From Corynebacterium minutissimum (GTDB lineage: Bacteria > Actinomycetota > Actinomycetes > Mycobacteriales > Mycobacteriaceae), in contig NZ_CP069533.1 in NCBI RefSeq assembly GCF_016889765.1, forward strand, positions 1,984,001 through 2,048,000: a stretch of 64,000 bases of DNA, in the 5' to 3' direction. Positions 7,973-17,021 of this stretch are shown piece after piece. The notes under the pieces were generated by a model. That model saw nothing but the letters and a program-made list of their open reading frames with translations, was not told where the DNA came from and ran no database searches. Positions within the stretch are counted from its first letter, which is position 1, and every line of letters begins with the position of its first letter. Made by a program: the position numbers and the translations under genes.

Positions 7973-8926
7973 ATGACTTCCTATGACCCCGAAACCGTGC
8001 GCTTTTTCGACGTCGCCCACGAAGGCGCTCAAGCCCGCGTCGTAGCCTCCGCCGTGCCAGACCTTGCCCGGGTAGTGAGCGGCATGCGTCCGCGCTCCCT
8101 CGTTATCCTCGCTGCGGACCAGGTGTCCCGGGCCGCTGCGCATGTGGCCGTGGGGCTTGCGGAGCCAGCGGACGTTCCCATTGTGGTCAGCGAATCACTA
8201 CCGCGTTTCATCGGTGCTCTCGACGTGGTCGTCGTGGCAGGGGAAAGCCCGTGGGCAGAACGCGCGTTGCACGACGCCGCACGACGCGGCGCCACCACCA
8301 TTTGCCTCAACGAAGTTGAGGACGCCCCTGACGACACCGTGGTGATAGACCAGCTGCCCACGGCAGAGGGCGTCTCCCCAGTTCGGGCTATCGTGGCGCT
8401 TCATGCGGTACAGGCGGTGCTGAGCGAGGACCCGGAGCTGGTCGCGCGCCGTCTGGAAGACGTGGCGGAAGCCGTGGATCGGGAAATCGAAGCACTGTCC
8501 CCGCAGCGAGATTCCACCACGAACCCAGGCCGTGCCCTGCGCGAGTTTGCGGAGGGTGGCCGCGTGGTTCACAGCAGTGGTCCGGACCCCTATGCCTTCT
8601 CTGAGGAGCGAACGCGCGTGCATCTAGGTGCGCTCGTTGCCCGCATGGCAGGCGCTATCTGGGCAACGCATGGGCTGGGTGGCTCGGTCGTGGATGCGGA
8701 AGGCCTCGGGCCGATTCTGGAGGACGCGCCGACTGATATCTTCCACGACCCCTTTGAAGATGGGGAGCCTTTGGTACCCTTGAAATTAATTTTATGGGGA
8801 CAGGAAGAGGCGAACCTGCCCCATTCATTCGCTGCGGCGAGCGCCGACCCCTCCAGTGGGGATCTGGCCGGCGCGCTGCAGTTGATTACGCGGAGTTACG
8901 CCGCGACCGCCTATGACGTGAAATAG
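7973..8926 (+). CDS. SIS-like conserved protein of the manB-manA locus
   Basis: The 317-residue protein resembles the actinobacterial protein between manB and manA (Rv3256c in M. tuberculosis), which has a sugar-isomerase-like fold; no catalytic motif is obvious. A mid-protein segment, VVHSSGPDPYAFSEERTRVHLG, is the best-conserved-looking part. The ATG at 7973 is preferred over one at 7961 because TAGCTA at 7956-7961 looks like a -10 box just ahead, which suggests a leaderless transcript. A function in mannose-phosphate supply is inferred only from position; manA follows 9 bases later, so the two form an operon now separated from manB. Confidence 0.72.
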   Translation: MTSYDPETVRFFDVAHEGAQARVVASAVPDLARVVSGMRPRSLVILAADQVSRAAAHVAVGLAEPADVPIVVSESLPRFIGALDVVVVAGESPWAERALHDAARRGATTICLNEVEDAPDDTVVIDQLPTAEGVSPVRAIVALHAVQAVLSEDPELVARRLEDVAEAVDREIEALSPQRDSTTNPGRALREFAEGGRVVHSSGPDPYAFSEERTRVHLGALVARMAGAIWATHGLGGSVVDAEGLGPILEDAPTDIFHDPFEDGEPLVPLKLILWGQEEANLPHSFAAASADPSSGDLAGALQLITRSYAATAYDVK

Positions 8927-8935
8927 AGGATATCG

Positions 8936-10165
8936 ATGAAGCTGCTCGAGAGCGCTGCCCGCAACTATTCCTGGGGTTCGCGCACACTGATTCCTGCCCT
9001 CCTGGGAGAACCTGAAACGCAGAGCCCCGTAGCGGAGCTGTGGTTTGGTGCGCACCCAGCTGACCCATCCACCGTGGACGGTGAACGTCTCGATGACATC
9101 ATCGCGGCGGACCCAGCGAACCAGGTTGGCACACGCGTGGCCGGTGAGTACGGCGAAAACCTGCCCTTCCTGCTGAAGATTCTTGCCGCGGCTGAGCCGC
9201 TATCTTTGCAGGCGCACCCGTCGAAGGCGCAGGCGGAGGAAGGCTTTGCGCGTGAAAACGCGGCAGGTATTGAGCTGACAGCCCCCAACCGCAACTACAA
9301 GGACGATAATCACAAACCTGAGCTCATCGTGGCGCTGACAGAGTTCTATGCCATGGCAGGCTTCCGTCCTCTGGAGCAGACCCGCCGCCTCTTCACCGCG
9401 CTGGAGTGCCCCGAGCTTGACCACTACGTCAGCATGCTCGCGGATGACCCGGAGGCAGAAAGCGATAACCTGCGCGCGCTGTTCACCACGTGGATTACCA
9501 TCCCGGGCGCTAAGCGCAAGGAGCTTATCGCTGCCGTCGTGGCTGCTGGTGAGCGCCTCCGCGACCAAGGCGCAGGCGAGGAGTGGATGGGCATGGTTAT
9601 GGATACCGTGGCCTCACTCAACGAGCAGTACCCCGGCGATATCGGCGTGCTCGGCGCGCTGCTGCTAAACCACATCGTGCTGCAGCCGGGCGAAGCGGTG
9701 TACCTCAACGCTGGCGAGCTACATGCATATGTCTCGGGCCTTGGCGTAGAGATCATGGCCAATTCCGACAACGTTCTGCGTGGCGGCCTGACACCCAAGT
9801 TTGTGGACGTTCCGGAGCTGGTCAAGGTTCTGACCTATTCCGCCGCACAGGACCCGCGCGTGCCGCAAGTAGATCAATCAGAACAAAACCACGTCCACGG
9901 TGCTCAGGCATGGTCTTATCCGGTGCCGATTGAGGAGTTCGCGCTGGACCGCGTGGAATTGTCCGGTGACGACTCAGTGGACGTTGATTTTGACGGTCCC
10001 GTCATCGTGCTGTGCACCTCCGGCGCCGTTGATGTCAACAACGAGCACGGTGAAAGTGTGGCGCTCAGCGCCGGCCACGCCGCTTGGCTTCCTGCCTGCG
10101 ACCCAGTTGCCACTGTGCGTGCTGCGGAGAACGGCGCTGCGCAGGTGTTCATCGCCCGCGTATAA
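8936..10165 (+). CDS. manA: Mannose-6-phosphate isomerase, class I
   Basis: The 409-residue zinc enzyme converts fructose-6-phosphate to mannose-6-phosphate, the substrate of ManB. Typical type I motifs are seen: PFLLKILAAAEPLSLQAHP (zinc ligands Q and H), DDNHKPEL (Glu ligand) and LNAGELHAYVSGLGVEIMANSDNVLRGG split around the last His ligand and active-site Arg. The C-terminal cupin domain is complete. RBS AGAGGA precedes ATG 8936. Length matches the family. Confidence 0.94.
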   Translation: MKLLESAARNYSWGSRTLIPALLGEPETQSPVAELWFGAHPADPSTVDGERLDDIIAADPANQVGTRVAGEYGENLPFLLKILAAAEPLSLQAHPSKAQAEEGFARENAAGIELTAPNRNYKDDNHKPELIVALTEFYAMAGFRPLEQTRRLFTALECPELDHYVSMLADDPEAESDNLRALFTTWITIPGAKRKELIAAVVAAGERLRDQGAGEEWMGMVMDTVASLNEQYPGDIGVLGALLLNHIVLQPGEAVYLNAGELHAYVSGLGVEIMANSDNVLRGGLTPKFVDVPELVKVLTYSAAQDPRVPQVDQSEQNHVHGAQAWSYPVPIEEFALDRVELSGDDSVDVDFDGPVIVLCTSGAVDVNNEHGESVALSAGHAAWLPACDPVATVRAAENGAAQVFIARV

Positions 10166-10212
10166 ACACGGCGATTAAGCGCGGAGATTACTTAAAAGCT
10201 GCTGCGGCGGCG

Positions 10213-11331
10213 TTAAGCGCGGCCTGACAGCCCTGACAGTTCTTCCGGGGAGGAGGGCAGTTCCGGTGCCGCTGGAGCCTCGGCCTTCACGGGAGCTTTG
10301 TCCGCACCTGAGTCCGTTCGCGCACCTTCCGGGTCTGTGGACGCAATCCTGACGGATGGTTCCTCGTTCGCCGGCTGTTCCGCAGTGAGGGCGTCTGCTG
10401 CGGGGTCCTTCGCGGCAGACTCAGTCGGTTCTGGCTGCTCAGCAGCAGGCTCCTCGGCTGCCGGGGCACCGTCGGTAGGCGCAGCGGGTGTGGGGGCCTC
10501 ATTCGTGCGGGAAGCGTCCTGCTCACGCTGGCGATCCAGCTCAGCGAGCTTATCAGCAATCTCCTGCTGCTGTTGTGCCTCTGGGCCCCTTTCCTGCTCG
10601 GCGGTCGGTTCCTTGAACCTCACATCGGTGCGCGGCTCTTCTTGAGGCTTTGGGGCCTCCTGAGCGAGGCCCGCTGGCTGCGTGTCCTGAGAGTTTGCCG
10701 GGGCATTCGGGGCGTGGGTGTGCTCCGGTGCAGTGGACACCTGGGGCTCAGCTCTGTCAGATTCAGTGTTGTTATCCTGTTGGGCATCCTGCGGAGACGC
10801 AGTGCGTGGCGCGGGCTGATCGGTGGGCTCAGTGCCCGGGGTGCCGGTGGTGGTGGAACCCGGGGCCGGTGTGCCAGGCGAAGAAGTAGTAGTAGCAGGA
10901 ACAGAAGACTCCGGTGAGGTGTTATCCGGTGAGGTGTTAGGTGCCTGTGGATTATTCGGATCCTGGGGTTGCACGGTGCCCTGTGGTTGCTGATTCTGCA
11001 GTGACGAGACGTTATCAGGGCGATAGACAGCCGTGGGTTGAGCTGGTTCCGTGCGGTCCAAGACAGCGTTTGGTGCCAAGTAAGGATCTTCCGCGGGGGC
11101 TGCAATCGTTTCCTGCGACGTCTTCGGCTGCGAGGTAGAGGACGTGGTGGTGTAGGAGTGCTCAGAAGAGGAAGTCTGCGGCGCCGAAGAACCGGATTCA
11201 GCCGTGGCTGCCGAAGGTTCGGGGACAACGGAATTTGGGGCACTTGTCCGCCACACCACCATGCCGATGGCTACGGCGAGGAGGAGACCGGCCGCAATAA
11301 ATGCGAGCACTCGGCGTGGGGTGCTGGTCAT
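10213..11331 (-). CDS. Membrane-anchored Pro/Glu/Thr-rich protein, unknown function
   Basis: The chosen ATG (11331) has AAAGGAG eight bases upstream; an upstream in-frame ATG at 11490 has no support. The 372 residues start with a short basic segment and one hydrophobic helix (VLAFIAAGLLLAVAIGMVVW, residues about 8-27); everything after it is low-complexity, rich in Pro, Thr, Ser, Glu, Gln and Ala, with no cysteine and no recognisable domain. The topology suggests a cell-surface stalk. It converges on manA. Neither homologue nor role is recognised; in C. glutamicum sahH lies in this interval (from memory), which is not present here. Confidence 0.7.
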   Translation of the reverse strand: MTSTPRRVLAFIAAGLLLAVAIGMVVWRTSAPNSVVPEPSAATAESGSSAPQTSSSEHSYTTTSSTSQPKTSQETIAAPAEDPYLAPNAVLDRTEPAQPTAVYRPDNVSSLQNQQPQGTVQPQDPNNPQAPNTSPDNTSPESSVPATTTSSPGTPAPGSTTTGTPGTEPTDQPAPRTASPQDAQQDNNTESDRAEPQVSTAPEHTHAPNAPANSQDTQPAGLAQEAPKPQEEPRTDVRFKEPTAEQERGPEAQQQQEIADKLAELDRQREQDASRTNEAPTPAAPTDGAPAAEEPAAEQPEPTESAAKDPAADALTAEQPANEEPSVRIASTDPEGARTDSGADKAPVKAEAPAAPELPSSPEELSGLSGRA

Positions 11332-11664
11332 CCTGAGTCTCCTTTCCGCGCACAAGGTCACAAGTCGATAACAACGATAGCATGAAACCTGGTGTACCCA
11401 CGGTTTCACCTTATAATCCCTGCTCGTACACAGGCTTCTGACAGAAATATGTAGGTGGACTTGTGTCCGCCCCGTGCAGAGTAGCTGCATAGTAATGCTT
11501 TACCGTGGCCCTCGACACGGAGCGACAGAGACCTGCGTGGCACTGTCTAAAGAATGGTAAAAAGTGGGTAAGAGACCTCACCTAGCGTCGCGGTGCCGTC
11601 GTGGCGCCTTCGACTCCGCAGTTTCAGATTTCAGCATCAGACATTAGGTAATAAGGAGAAACCA
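11332..11664. other. 333-bp divergent control region with long potential leader
   Basis: Between the Pro-rich gene and the DUF4259 gene there is no convincing coding frame. It holds a perfect -10 hexamer TATAAT (11412-11417, plus strand), a short hairpin TGAAACC...GGTTTCA (about 11382-11407) immediately before it, and then about 250 bases before the next start codon. Confidence 0.6.
11412..11417 (+). promoter_or_regulatory. Consensus -10 box far upstream of the DUF4259 gene
   Basis: TATAAT matches the sigma-A -10 consensus in all six positions. The -35 region is weak (CTGGTG at 17-bp spacing). Transcription would begin near 11424, leaving a leader of about 240 bases or a separate small RNA. 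Confidence 0.4.
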
Positions 11665-12018
11665 ATGAGCTCATGGGATGAAGATATCTTCACTGACGAG
11701 GCTAACGTCGAGTTTCTTGACGAGCTGTCAGATCTCGAAGACGAAGAGATTGTGGCTGCAGTCGATGACGCCTGCGCGCTGGCGGTATCCGGTGAAGACC
11801 AGACTGAAGAAGAACAGCGCAACGCGCTGGCTGCCGCCACCATCGCTGCCATCTGGGCAGGCGCTCCCTTCAGCGCTGGTGAAGTAGTGGAGGATTACCC
11901 CTTCATCCGTGACCTCGCAGGCTCTGGGAGTGAAAACCTCCACGAGCATGCTTTGGAACTGCTTGAAGGGGTCGAGGAAGATTACGATCTCGAAGCCTTC
12001 ATTGAGGCGCTGTCCTAG
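11665..12018 (+). CDS. DUF4259-like acidic protein
   Basis: The 117-residue, strongly acidic protein starts at ATG 11665 behind AAGGAG. The beginning MSSWDEDIFTDEANVEFLDEL and the later region around AAATIAAIWAG resemble DUF4259 proteins, whose role is unknown. It is predicted cytosolic, without signal peptide or membrane span. It precedes tmk by 80 bases; a duplicated 11-mer GTTTTCACTCA occurs just before tmk. No function is proposed. Confidence 0.65.
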   Translation: MSSWDEDIFTDEANVEFLDELSDLEDEEIVAAVDDACALAVSGEDQTEEEQRNALAAATIAAIWAGAPFSAGEVVEDYPFIRDLAGSGSENLHEHALELLEGVEEDYDLEAFIEALS

Positions 12019-12098
12019 GCATCCGTTGTTAAGGTCCGCATACGTCTGTGCGGACTCTACGTTCTTAAGAGTTTTCACTCAAAGGGTTTTCACTCAGC

Positions 12099-12719
12099 AT
12101 GCTGATTAGTATTGAGGGTATTGACGGCGCCGGAAAAAACACCGTCACTCAACGCCTGCGGAAGGAACTTGACTGCGACGTCTCAGTCTTGAGTTTCCCG
12201 CGTTATGAGGAGTCCATTCACGCGCAGCTAGCGCAGCAGGCGCTGTACGGAAAGATGGGTGATCTCATAGATTCCGCCTACGGCATGGCCACGTTGTTTG
12301 CGCTTGACCGCTGTGGTGCCAAAGAGCAGTTGCTCGCTGCCGCCGAAGACACGGGTTCTCTACTCATCCTTGACCGCTACGTGGCCTCCAACGCTGCGTA
12401 CACGGCTGCCCGACTGAGCGAAGAATCCGTCGTAGACTGGATTTATGAGCTGGAGTTTGAGCGCTTTGGCTTGCCGGTTCCGCAGCTGCAGATTTTCCTC
12501 GATACCGACGTTGCCGTCGCTGGGCAGCGTGCCGTGTCCCGCGCTGCTGACGACGAATGCCGCAGCCGAGACCGTTACGAGCGCGATGCTGGGCTGCAGG
12601 CCCGCACAGCGGCAGCCTACCGGCGCCTCGCGCAGCAGGCGTGGGCAGGACGGTGGATCGCCACCGCGGATGCCGATATGATTATTCAATCTGTCAAGGA
12701 CCTCGTAGGAGAACAGTAA
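12099..12719 (+). CDS. tmk: dTMP kinase
   Basis: The 206-residue kinase phosphorylates dTMP to dTDP. The P-loop EGIDGAGKNT (residues 6-15) and the DR(Y/H) motif LDRYVASNAAY identify it; the LID region near residues 145-165 carries several arginines. Length is normal for actinobacterial Tmk. It is separated from the mtrA start by a single base, an arrangement shared with mycobacteria (Rv3247c-Rv3246c), so the kinase and the two-component genes are probably cotranscribed. Confidence 0.93.
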   Translation: MLISIEGIDGAGKNTVTQRLRKELDCDVSVLSFPRYEESIHAQLAQQALYGKMGDLIDSAYGMATLFALDRCGAKEQLLAAAEDTGSLLILDRYVASNAAYTAARLSEESVVDWIYELEFERFGLPVPQLQIFLDTDVAVAGQRAVSRAADDECRSRDRYERDAGLQARTAAAYRRLAQQAWAGRWIATADADMIIQSVKDLVGEQ

Positions 12720-12720
12720 A

Positions 12721-13407
12721 GTGGCACCGAAAATCTTGGTCGTGGATGATGACCCGGCAATTGCCGAAATGCTCACCATCGTGCTCGAAGCCGAAGGATT
12801 GGAACCTATCGCCGTTAATGACGGCAACGAGGCCATCCCGGCTTTCCACCACCATGACCCAGACCTGATTTTGCTGGACCTCATGCTGCCGGGCATGAAT
12901 GGCGTGGATATCTGCCGTGCCATCCGTACCGAGTCGTCCGTGCCGATTGTCATGCTCACCGCGAAGACGGACACCGTTGACGTCGTACTGGGCTTGGAAT
13001 CGGGCGCAGATGATTACATCACCAAGCCCTTCAAGCCGAAGGAGCTCATTGCCCGTATCCGCGCGCGTTTGCGCCGTTCGGATTCCTCCTCTGGCGAGAT
13101 GATTGAGGTAGGGGACTTGCTTATCGACGTCCCCGAACACACCGTCACCCGCAAGAGCGGCGAGGAAATTTCCTTGACCCCGTTGGAGTTTGATCTCCTG
13201 CTGGAGATGGCTCGTAAACCTGGCCAGGTCCACACCCGTGAAGCTTTGCTGGAGTCCGTGTGGGGCTACCGCCATGCCTCCGATACTCGCCTTGTCAACG
13301 TGCACGTGCAGCGCCTACGCGCGAAGATCGAGCACGACCCAGAGGACCCGCGCATTGTGCTCACCGTGCGTGGCGTGGGCTATAAGACCGGCAAAGTCGG
13401 CGAGTAA
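12721..13407 (+). CDS. mtrA: Response regulator of envelope homeostasis
   Basis: MtrA is an OmpR-type regulator of 228 residues. Asp53 in LDLMLPGMNG is the phosphorylation site, with DD at residues 9-10 and Lys in YITKPFKPKE completing the receiver pocket; a winged-helix DNA-binding domain (TPLEFDLLLEMARKPGQ onward) follows. In corynebacteria MtrAB controls peptidoglycan hydrolases and osmotic-stress transporters. Start is GTG at 12721. mtrB follows after 24 bases. Confidence 0.96.
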   Translation: MAPKILVVDDDPAIAEMLTIVLEAEGLEPIAVNDGNEAIPAFHHHDPDLILLDLMLPGMNGVDICRAIRTESSVPIVMLTAKTDTVDVVLGLESGADDYITKPFKPKELIARIRARLRRSDSSSGEMIEVGDLLIDVPEHTVTRKSGEEISLTPLEFDLLLEMARKPGQVHTREALLESVWGYRHASDTRLVNVHVQRLRAKIEHDPEDPRIVLTVRGVGYKTGKVGE

Positions 13408-13431
13408 AGGACAGCCGTTATTTTTGATGGG

Positions 13432-15282
13432 ATGAGGCGAGTCAGGGATGGCGTCGTCGAGCGCTGGCGTACATCTCTGCAGACACGCGTCATCGGCATG
13501 ATGCTCGTGGCCTCCGCAGTGGTCATGCTGATTTTGGCGTACGCGCTTGTGTCGGTGTTGACGCAGCAGCTGGTGAGCCAAAAGGAAGAGACTGCTCTGC
13601 AGGAGCTCGAACGTGCGCGCGTGGCCGTGGAACAGCAGATTGATGCTACGGGTACCGCAAACTCGACGCAGGTGCGCATCAACTCAGCGCGCGCAGCCTT
13701 GGGGCAGATGTCGGCGCAACAAAACGATGCCCAAGCGGTCTACGAACCTGTTGTTGTGGTGGACAATCCTGACGGCACCGCTACAACCTCGCCGGAGGGC
13801 TACCGCGTCCCAGAAGGAATGCGCGAGCTCGTAGGCCAAGGGCAAATTGTGCAGCAGTACGCCACCGTGGACCAACAATCAGGCGCGACCTATAACGCGC
13901 TGATGGTCGGCACGCCCATCGAGTGTGACATCCCGAATACGCAGGTCTACCTCGTGTTGTCGATGGAGTCAGAGGAATCCACGATGGCACTGATGCGCGG
14001 GTTGCTCTCTGCCGCCGGCGTGGTCGTCGTGGTGTTGCTCGTGGGTATTGCGTGGCTGGCTACTCAGCAGGTTATTACCCCGATTCGTTCTGCCTCTCGC
14101 ATTGCGCAGCGCCTTGCCGCCGGTCACCTGCGTGAGCGCATGGTGGTCAACTCCGATGATGAGATGGGCCGCCTTGCGTCCTCCTTCAACGACATGGCAG
14201 ACAAACTCTCCAAGCAGATTGCGCAGCTGGAGGAATACGGAGATTTGCAGCGTCAGTTCACCTCGGATGTGTCCCATGAGCTGCGCACGCCGTTGACCAC
14301 AGTGCGTATGGCCGCCGATGTCATTGCTGCTGATGCCGATGATTTTAACCCCTACACCAAACGTTCGGCGGAGTTGCTCATCAAGGAGCTGGATCGTTTT
14401 GAAGAGCTCTTGGCAGACCTGCTGGAGATTTCGCGTCACGATGCCGGCGTAGCTGATCTGTCCACCGCGTCCATTGACATCCGTTCCTGCATTGATTCGG
14501 CGTTGAGCCAAGTGGAGCACTTAGCAGATGAGCTCGGTGTTGAGGTCCGTGTCAACGCACCAGCGGAGCCGGTGGCAGTGGAGTGCGATTCGCGCCGTGT
14601 TGAGCGAGTTTTGCGCAACCTCTTTGCCAATGCCATCGACCACTCTGAGGGCAATCCCGTCACGGTGGATGTCGCCACGACTGACGACGCCGTCGGAATC
14701 GCCGTTACCGACTCCGGCGTCGGCCTCAAGGAAGGCCAGGAGGAGCTTGTCTTTAACCGTTTCTGGCGCGCGGACTCGTCACGCAAGCGCCATTCGGGCG
14801 GTACCGGCCTCGGCCTAGCTATTGCGCGTGAGGACGCTATGTTGCACGGCGGCACTCTCGACGCCATCGGCTACTTTGGGGTGGGCTCGCGCTTCCGCCT
14901 CATTCTTCCGCGCACCCCAGGCCAATCCATAGAGTCCGAACCTATTGCCTTGGAAGTACCGGGAGCACCGCGTCCGACGGCCGTGGAAGCTGAAGAACAG
15001 ACTGCGCTGCCCTATGGCTTGAGCGCTAGTGGCATAGCCACTGACAGCTTGTCTGGGGCAGAAAGGGCCGGCCGTGGCGAGCACACAGTCGGCGAGAACA
15101 CTGTCACTGTAGGCGCAGATTTCTCGCCTCACGACGAGCCCGACGAGAGCACTAAGGCCACGGGTGACGACGCTGGAATTGTCTGGCCCTCGGAACGCCA
15201 GTCTCGCTCTAAAATCATGGAGGGCGAGACGCCGTTTAATCAGGAGAACGTGCCCGATTTCGATGAGGAGGCCCAGCGATGA
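13432..15282 (+). CDS. mtrB: Sensor histidine kinase of MtrAB
   Basis: The 616-residue kinase has a first membrane helix near residues 22-45, an extracytoplasmic domain of about 130 residues, a second helix (LLSAAGVVVVVLLVGIAWL split by residues 190-210), a HAMP domain, the H-box DVSHELRTP with His282, and an ATPase domain ending near residue 495 (N, G1 DSGVGL and G2 GGTGLGL boxes). The last 120 residues form a polar, acidic C-terminal extension. Start ATG 13432; the end overlaps lpqB by 4 bases. It senses envelope or osmotic state and phosphorylates MtrA. Confidence 0.95.
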   Translation: MRRVRDGVVERWRTSLQTRVIGMMLVASAVVMLILAYALVSVLTQQLVSQKEETALQELERARVAVEQQIDATGTANSTQVRINSARAALGQMSAQQNDAQAVYEPVVVVDNPDGTATTSPEGYRVPEGMRELVGQGQIVQQYATVDQQSGATYNALMVGTPIECDIPNTQVYLVLSMESEESTMALMRGLLSAAGVVVVVLLVGIAWLATQQVITPIRSASRIAQRLAAGHLRERMVVNSDDEMGRLASSFNDMADKLSKQIAQLEEYGDLQRQFTSDVSHELRTPLTTVRMAADVIAADADDFNPYTKRSAELLIKELDRFEELLADLLEISRHDAGVADLSTASIDIRSCIDSALSQVEHLADELGVEVRVNAPAEPVAVECDSRRVERVLRNLFANAIDHSEGNPVTVDVATTDDAVGIAVTDSGVGLKEGQEELVFNRFWRADSSRKRHSGGTGLGLAIAREDAMLHGGTLDAIGYFGVGSRFRLILPRTPGQSIESEPIALEVPGAPRPTAVEAEEQTALPYGLSASGIATDSLSGAERAGRGEHTVGENTVTVGADFSPHDEPDESTKATGDDAGIVWPSERQSRSKIMEGETPFNQENVPDFDEEAQR

Positions 15283-16988
15283 TCCCCGCCCGTCGTACCT
15301 TGGCGGTACTCAGCTGTGTGTCGCTGACTGCACTCGTGGGATGTTCGACGCTGCCCAACAATACCGATCCCCAGGTTATTGGTACATTCGTCCCGCACGA
15401 GCGGGCAGAGGATGCCATTGTGGAGCCACGCACTGATAGCGACCCAGACCTGCTCATCCGTGACTTCTACTCCGCCGCTGCTATCCCGGCAGGCAACTAT
15501 GCCGCTGCTCGTACCTTTTTGGCCTCTGATATTGCGAATACCTGGGACCCCACCAATACCGTTTTGGTGGTCGATTCCATTGATCTTGTGACCTCCAAGA
15601 TGGAAGACGGCGCTCTGGAGTATTCGGTTCGCGGCAACATTATTGGTCGCCTCGCGGACGGCGGCGCCTATGTGCCCGATAACTCGCGCATTGAGGCGAC
15701 CGTCCGACTGCGTCAATTCGATGGTCAGTGGCGCATCACGGATCTTCCCACCGGTGCTGTCATTGAGCGCACGGAACTGCGCAATCGCTACCGACCACAG
15801 TCCTTGTATTTCTACGACGTCACCCAACGCATGCTCGTGGCTGACCGGCGGTGGCTCTACACCGGCAGGGATTCCATCGCTGCCGAATTGGTGACGTTGC
15901 TTCTACAGGGCCCATCCTCCGATATTGCCCCCGCTATATCCTCCCTGGTGCCGAAGGACGCCACGTTCCTCGGCCTCAATGAGGGGGTCTATGAATTCAG
16001 CGGCATGTCAGGGATGTCGCAAGAGGAACGCCTGAAGTTCGCGGCCCAGTTGGTGTGGACACTCAATAACGCGGAGGTGGCCAGCACTGTGCGGGCCACG
16101 ATCGATGGCAGCCCCATGGTGGATGGCATGGAAGAGATGACCATCGATGACTTTGCGGAGTTTAACCCTGAGGTGGCGGCGCAATCGGTGGCAAAGCTCT
16201 ACGCGGTCAACGATGGCTCCTTGCTCGATGTCGGCTCGGACGGCCCCGTTGAGCTTTCCGGGCCGGCGGGACAGATCCACGACATCCAATCTGCGGATAT
16301 CTCCGACGAAGGTGTCGTGGCTGCTGTGCGCAAGCGCTCTAAGGATGAGTCGCAACTTTCGATGGGCGAGATTGGCCAAGAACTCGGTGATTCCGTCACC
16401 GGGTCAACGCTCGCTCGCCCCACCTTCGAGGTAGGCGGTCAAGTGGCCTGGACCGTCGTCGACGGCGAGCACGTTGTTCGCGTGACGCGTTCGCCAGCCA
16501 CGGGTGAACTCAGTACTTCGGAAGTCGATACCTCTGCCTTGGACGCTATCGATGGCGAGATTTCCGTTATCCGCCTGTCCATTACGGGCGCGCGCATCGC
16601 CATGATCATTGATGGCAGCATTTACACCGGTGTCGTCGCCCGAGCCACCTCTGGTGAGCGGCGCATCGTTAACGTCCACCAAGTGGGTCCTGAGCTCACC
16701 GGTTCGGCACTGTCTGCGGAGTGGCAGTCTGATGGTTCGCTACTGGTCGGAACCTCTTCCTCCAACTCGCCAGTATGGCGTGTGGAGCAAGATGGTTCCG
16801 CAGCTACGACGCTGCCGACCGGTAACATCACCGCCCCTGTGGTTGCGGTGGCGGCGTCGCCATCGACTCTGTATGTCACCGATGCCCACGCCCTCCTCCA
16901 GTTGCCGGCAGGTGGCTCGGAGAGCTCCTACTGGCGCGAGGTTGATGGTCTGCGCGGCGTGCGTTCTTCTCCCATCATTCCGCGCTAA
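15279..16988 (+). CDS. lpqB: Lipoprotein LpqB, MtrB partner
   Basis: The 569-residue protein has a signal peptide ending in the lipobox LVGC (Cys22), a GerMN-like domain in the first half and a beta-propeller-like C-terminal domain, the standard LpqB layout. In mycobacteria it interacts with the extracellular part of MtrB. ATG at 15279 lies inside the mtrB end (ATGA). The reading frame is intact up to 16988; the acquired IS481 block starts within the next few dozen bases, so the usual neighbour comF is displaced by 2.5 kb. Confidence 0.93.
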   Translation: MIPARRTLAVLSCVSLTALVGCSTLPNNTDPQVIGTFVPHERAEDAIVEPRTDSDPDLLIRDFYSAAAIPAGNYAAARTFLASDIANTWDPTNTVLVVDSIDLVTSKMEDGALEYSVRGNIIGRLADGGAYVPDNSRIEATVRLRQFDGQWRITDLPTGAVIERTELRNRYRPQSLYFYDVTQRMLVADRRWLYTGRDSIAAELVTLLLQGPSSDIAPAISSLVPKDATFLGLNEGVYEFSGMSGMSQEERLKFAAQLVWTLNNAEVASTVRATIDGSPMVDGMEEMTIDDFAEFNPEVAAQSVAKLYAVNDGSLLDVGSDGPVELSGPAGQIHDIQSADISDEGVVAAVRKRSKDESQLSMGEIGQELGDSVTGSTLARPTFEVGGQVAWTVVDGEHVVRVTRSPATGELSTSEVDTSALDAIDGEISVIRLSITGARIAMIIDGSIYTGVVARATSGERRIVNVHQVGPELTGSALSAEWQSDGSLLVGTSSSNSPVWRVEQDGSAATTLPTGNITAPVVAVAASPSTLYVTDAHALLQLPAGGSESSYWREVDGLRGVRSSPIIPR

Positions 16989-17021
16989 AGTCCAGCCCTC
17001 TGCGCGCCGCCGTGGCCGCGG

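Noticed and set aside
11332..11490. N-terminal extension of the Pro-rich protein to an ATG at 11490
   Set aside because: The ATG at 11331 has an ideal RBS and directly precedes the membrane helix; the extension is Cys/Arg-rich and would cover the promoter region.
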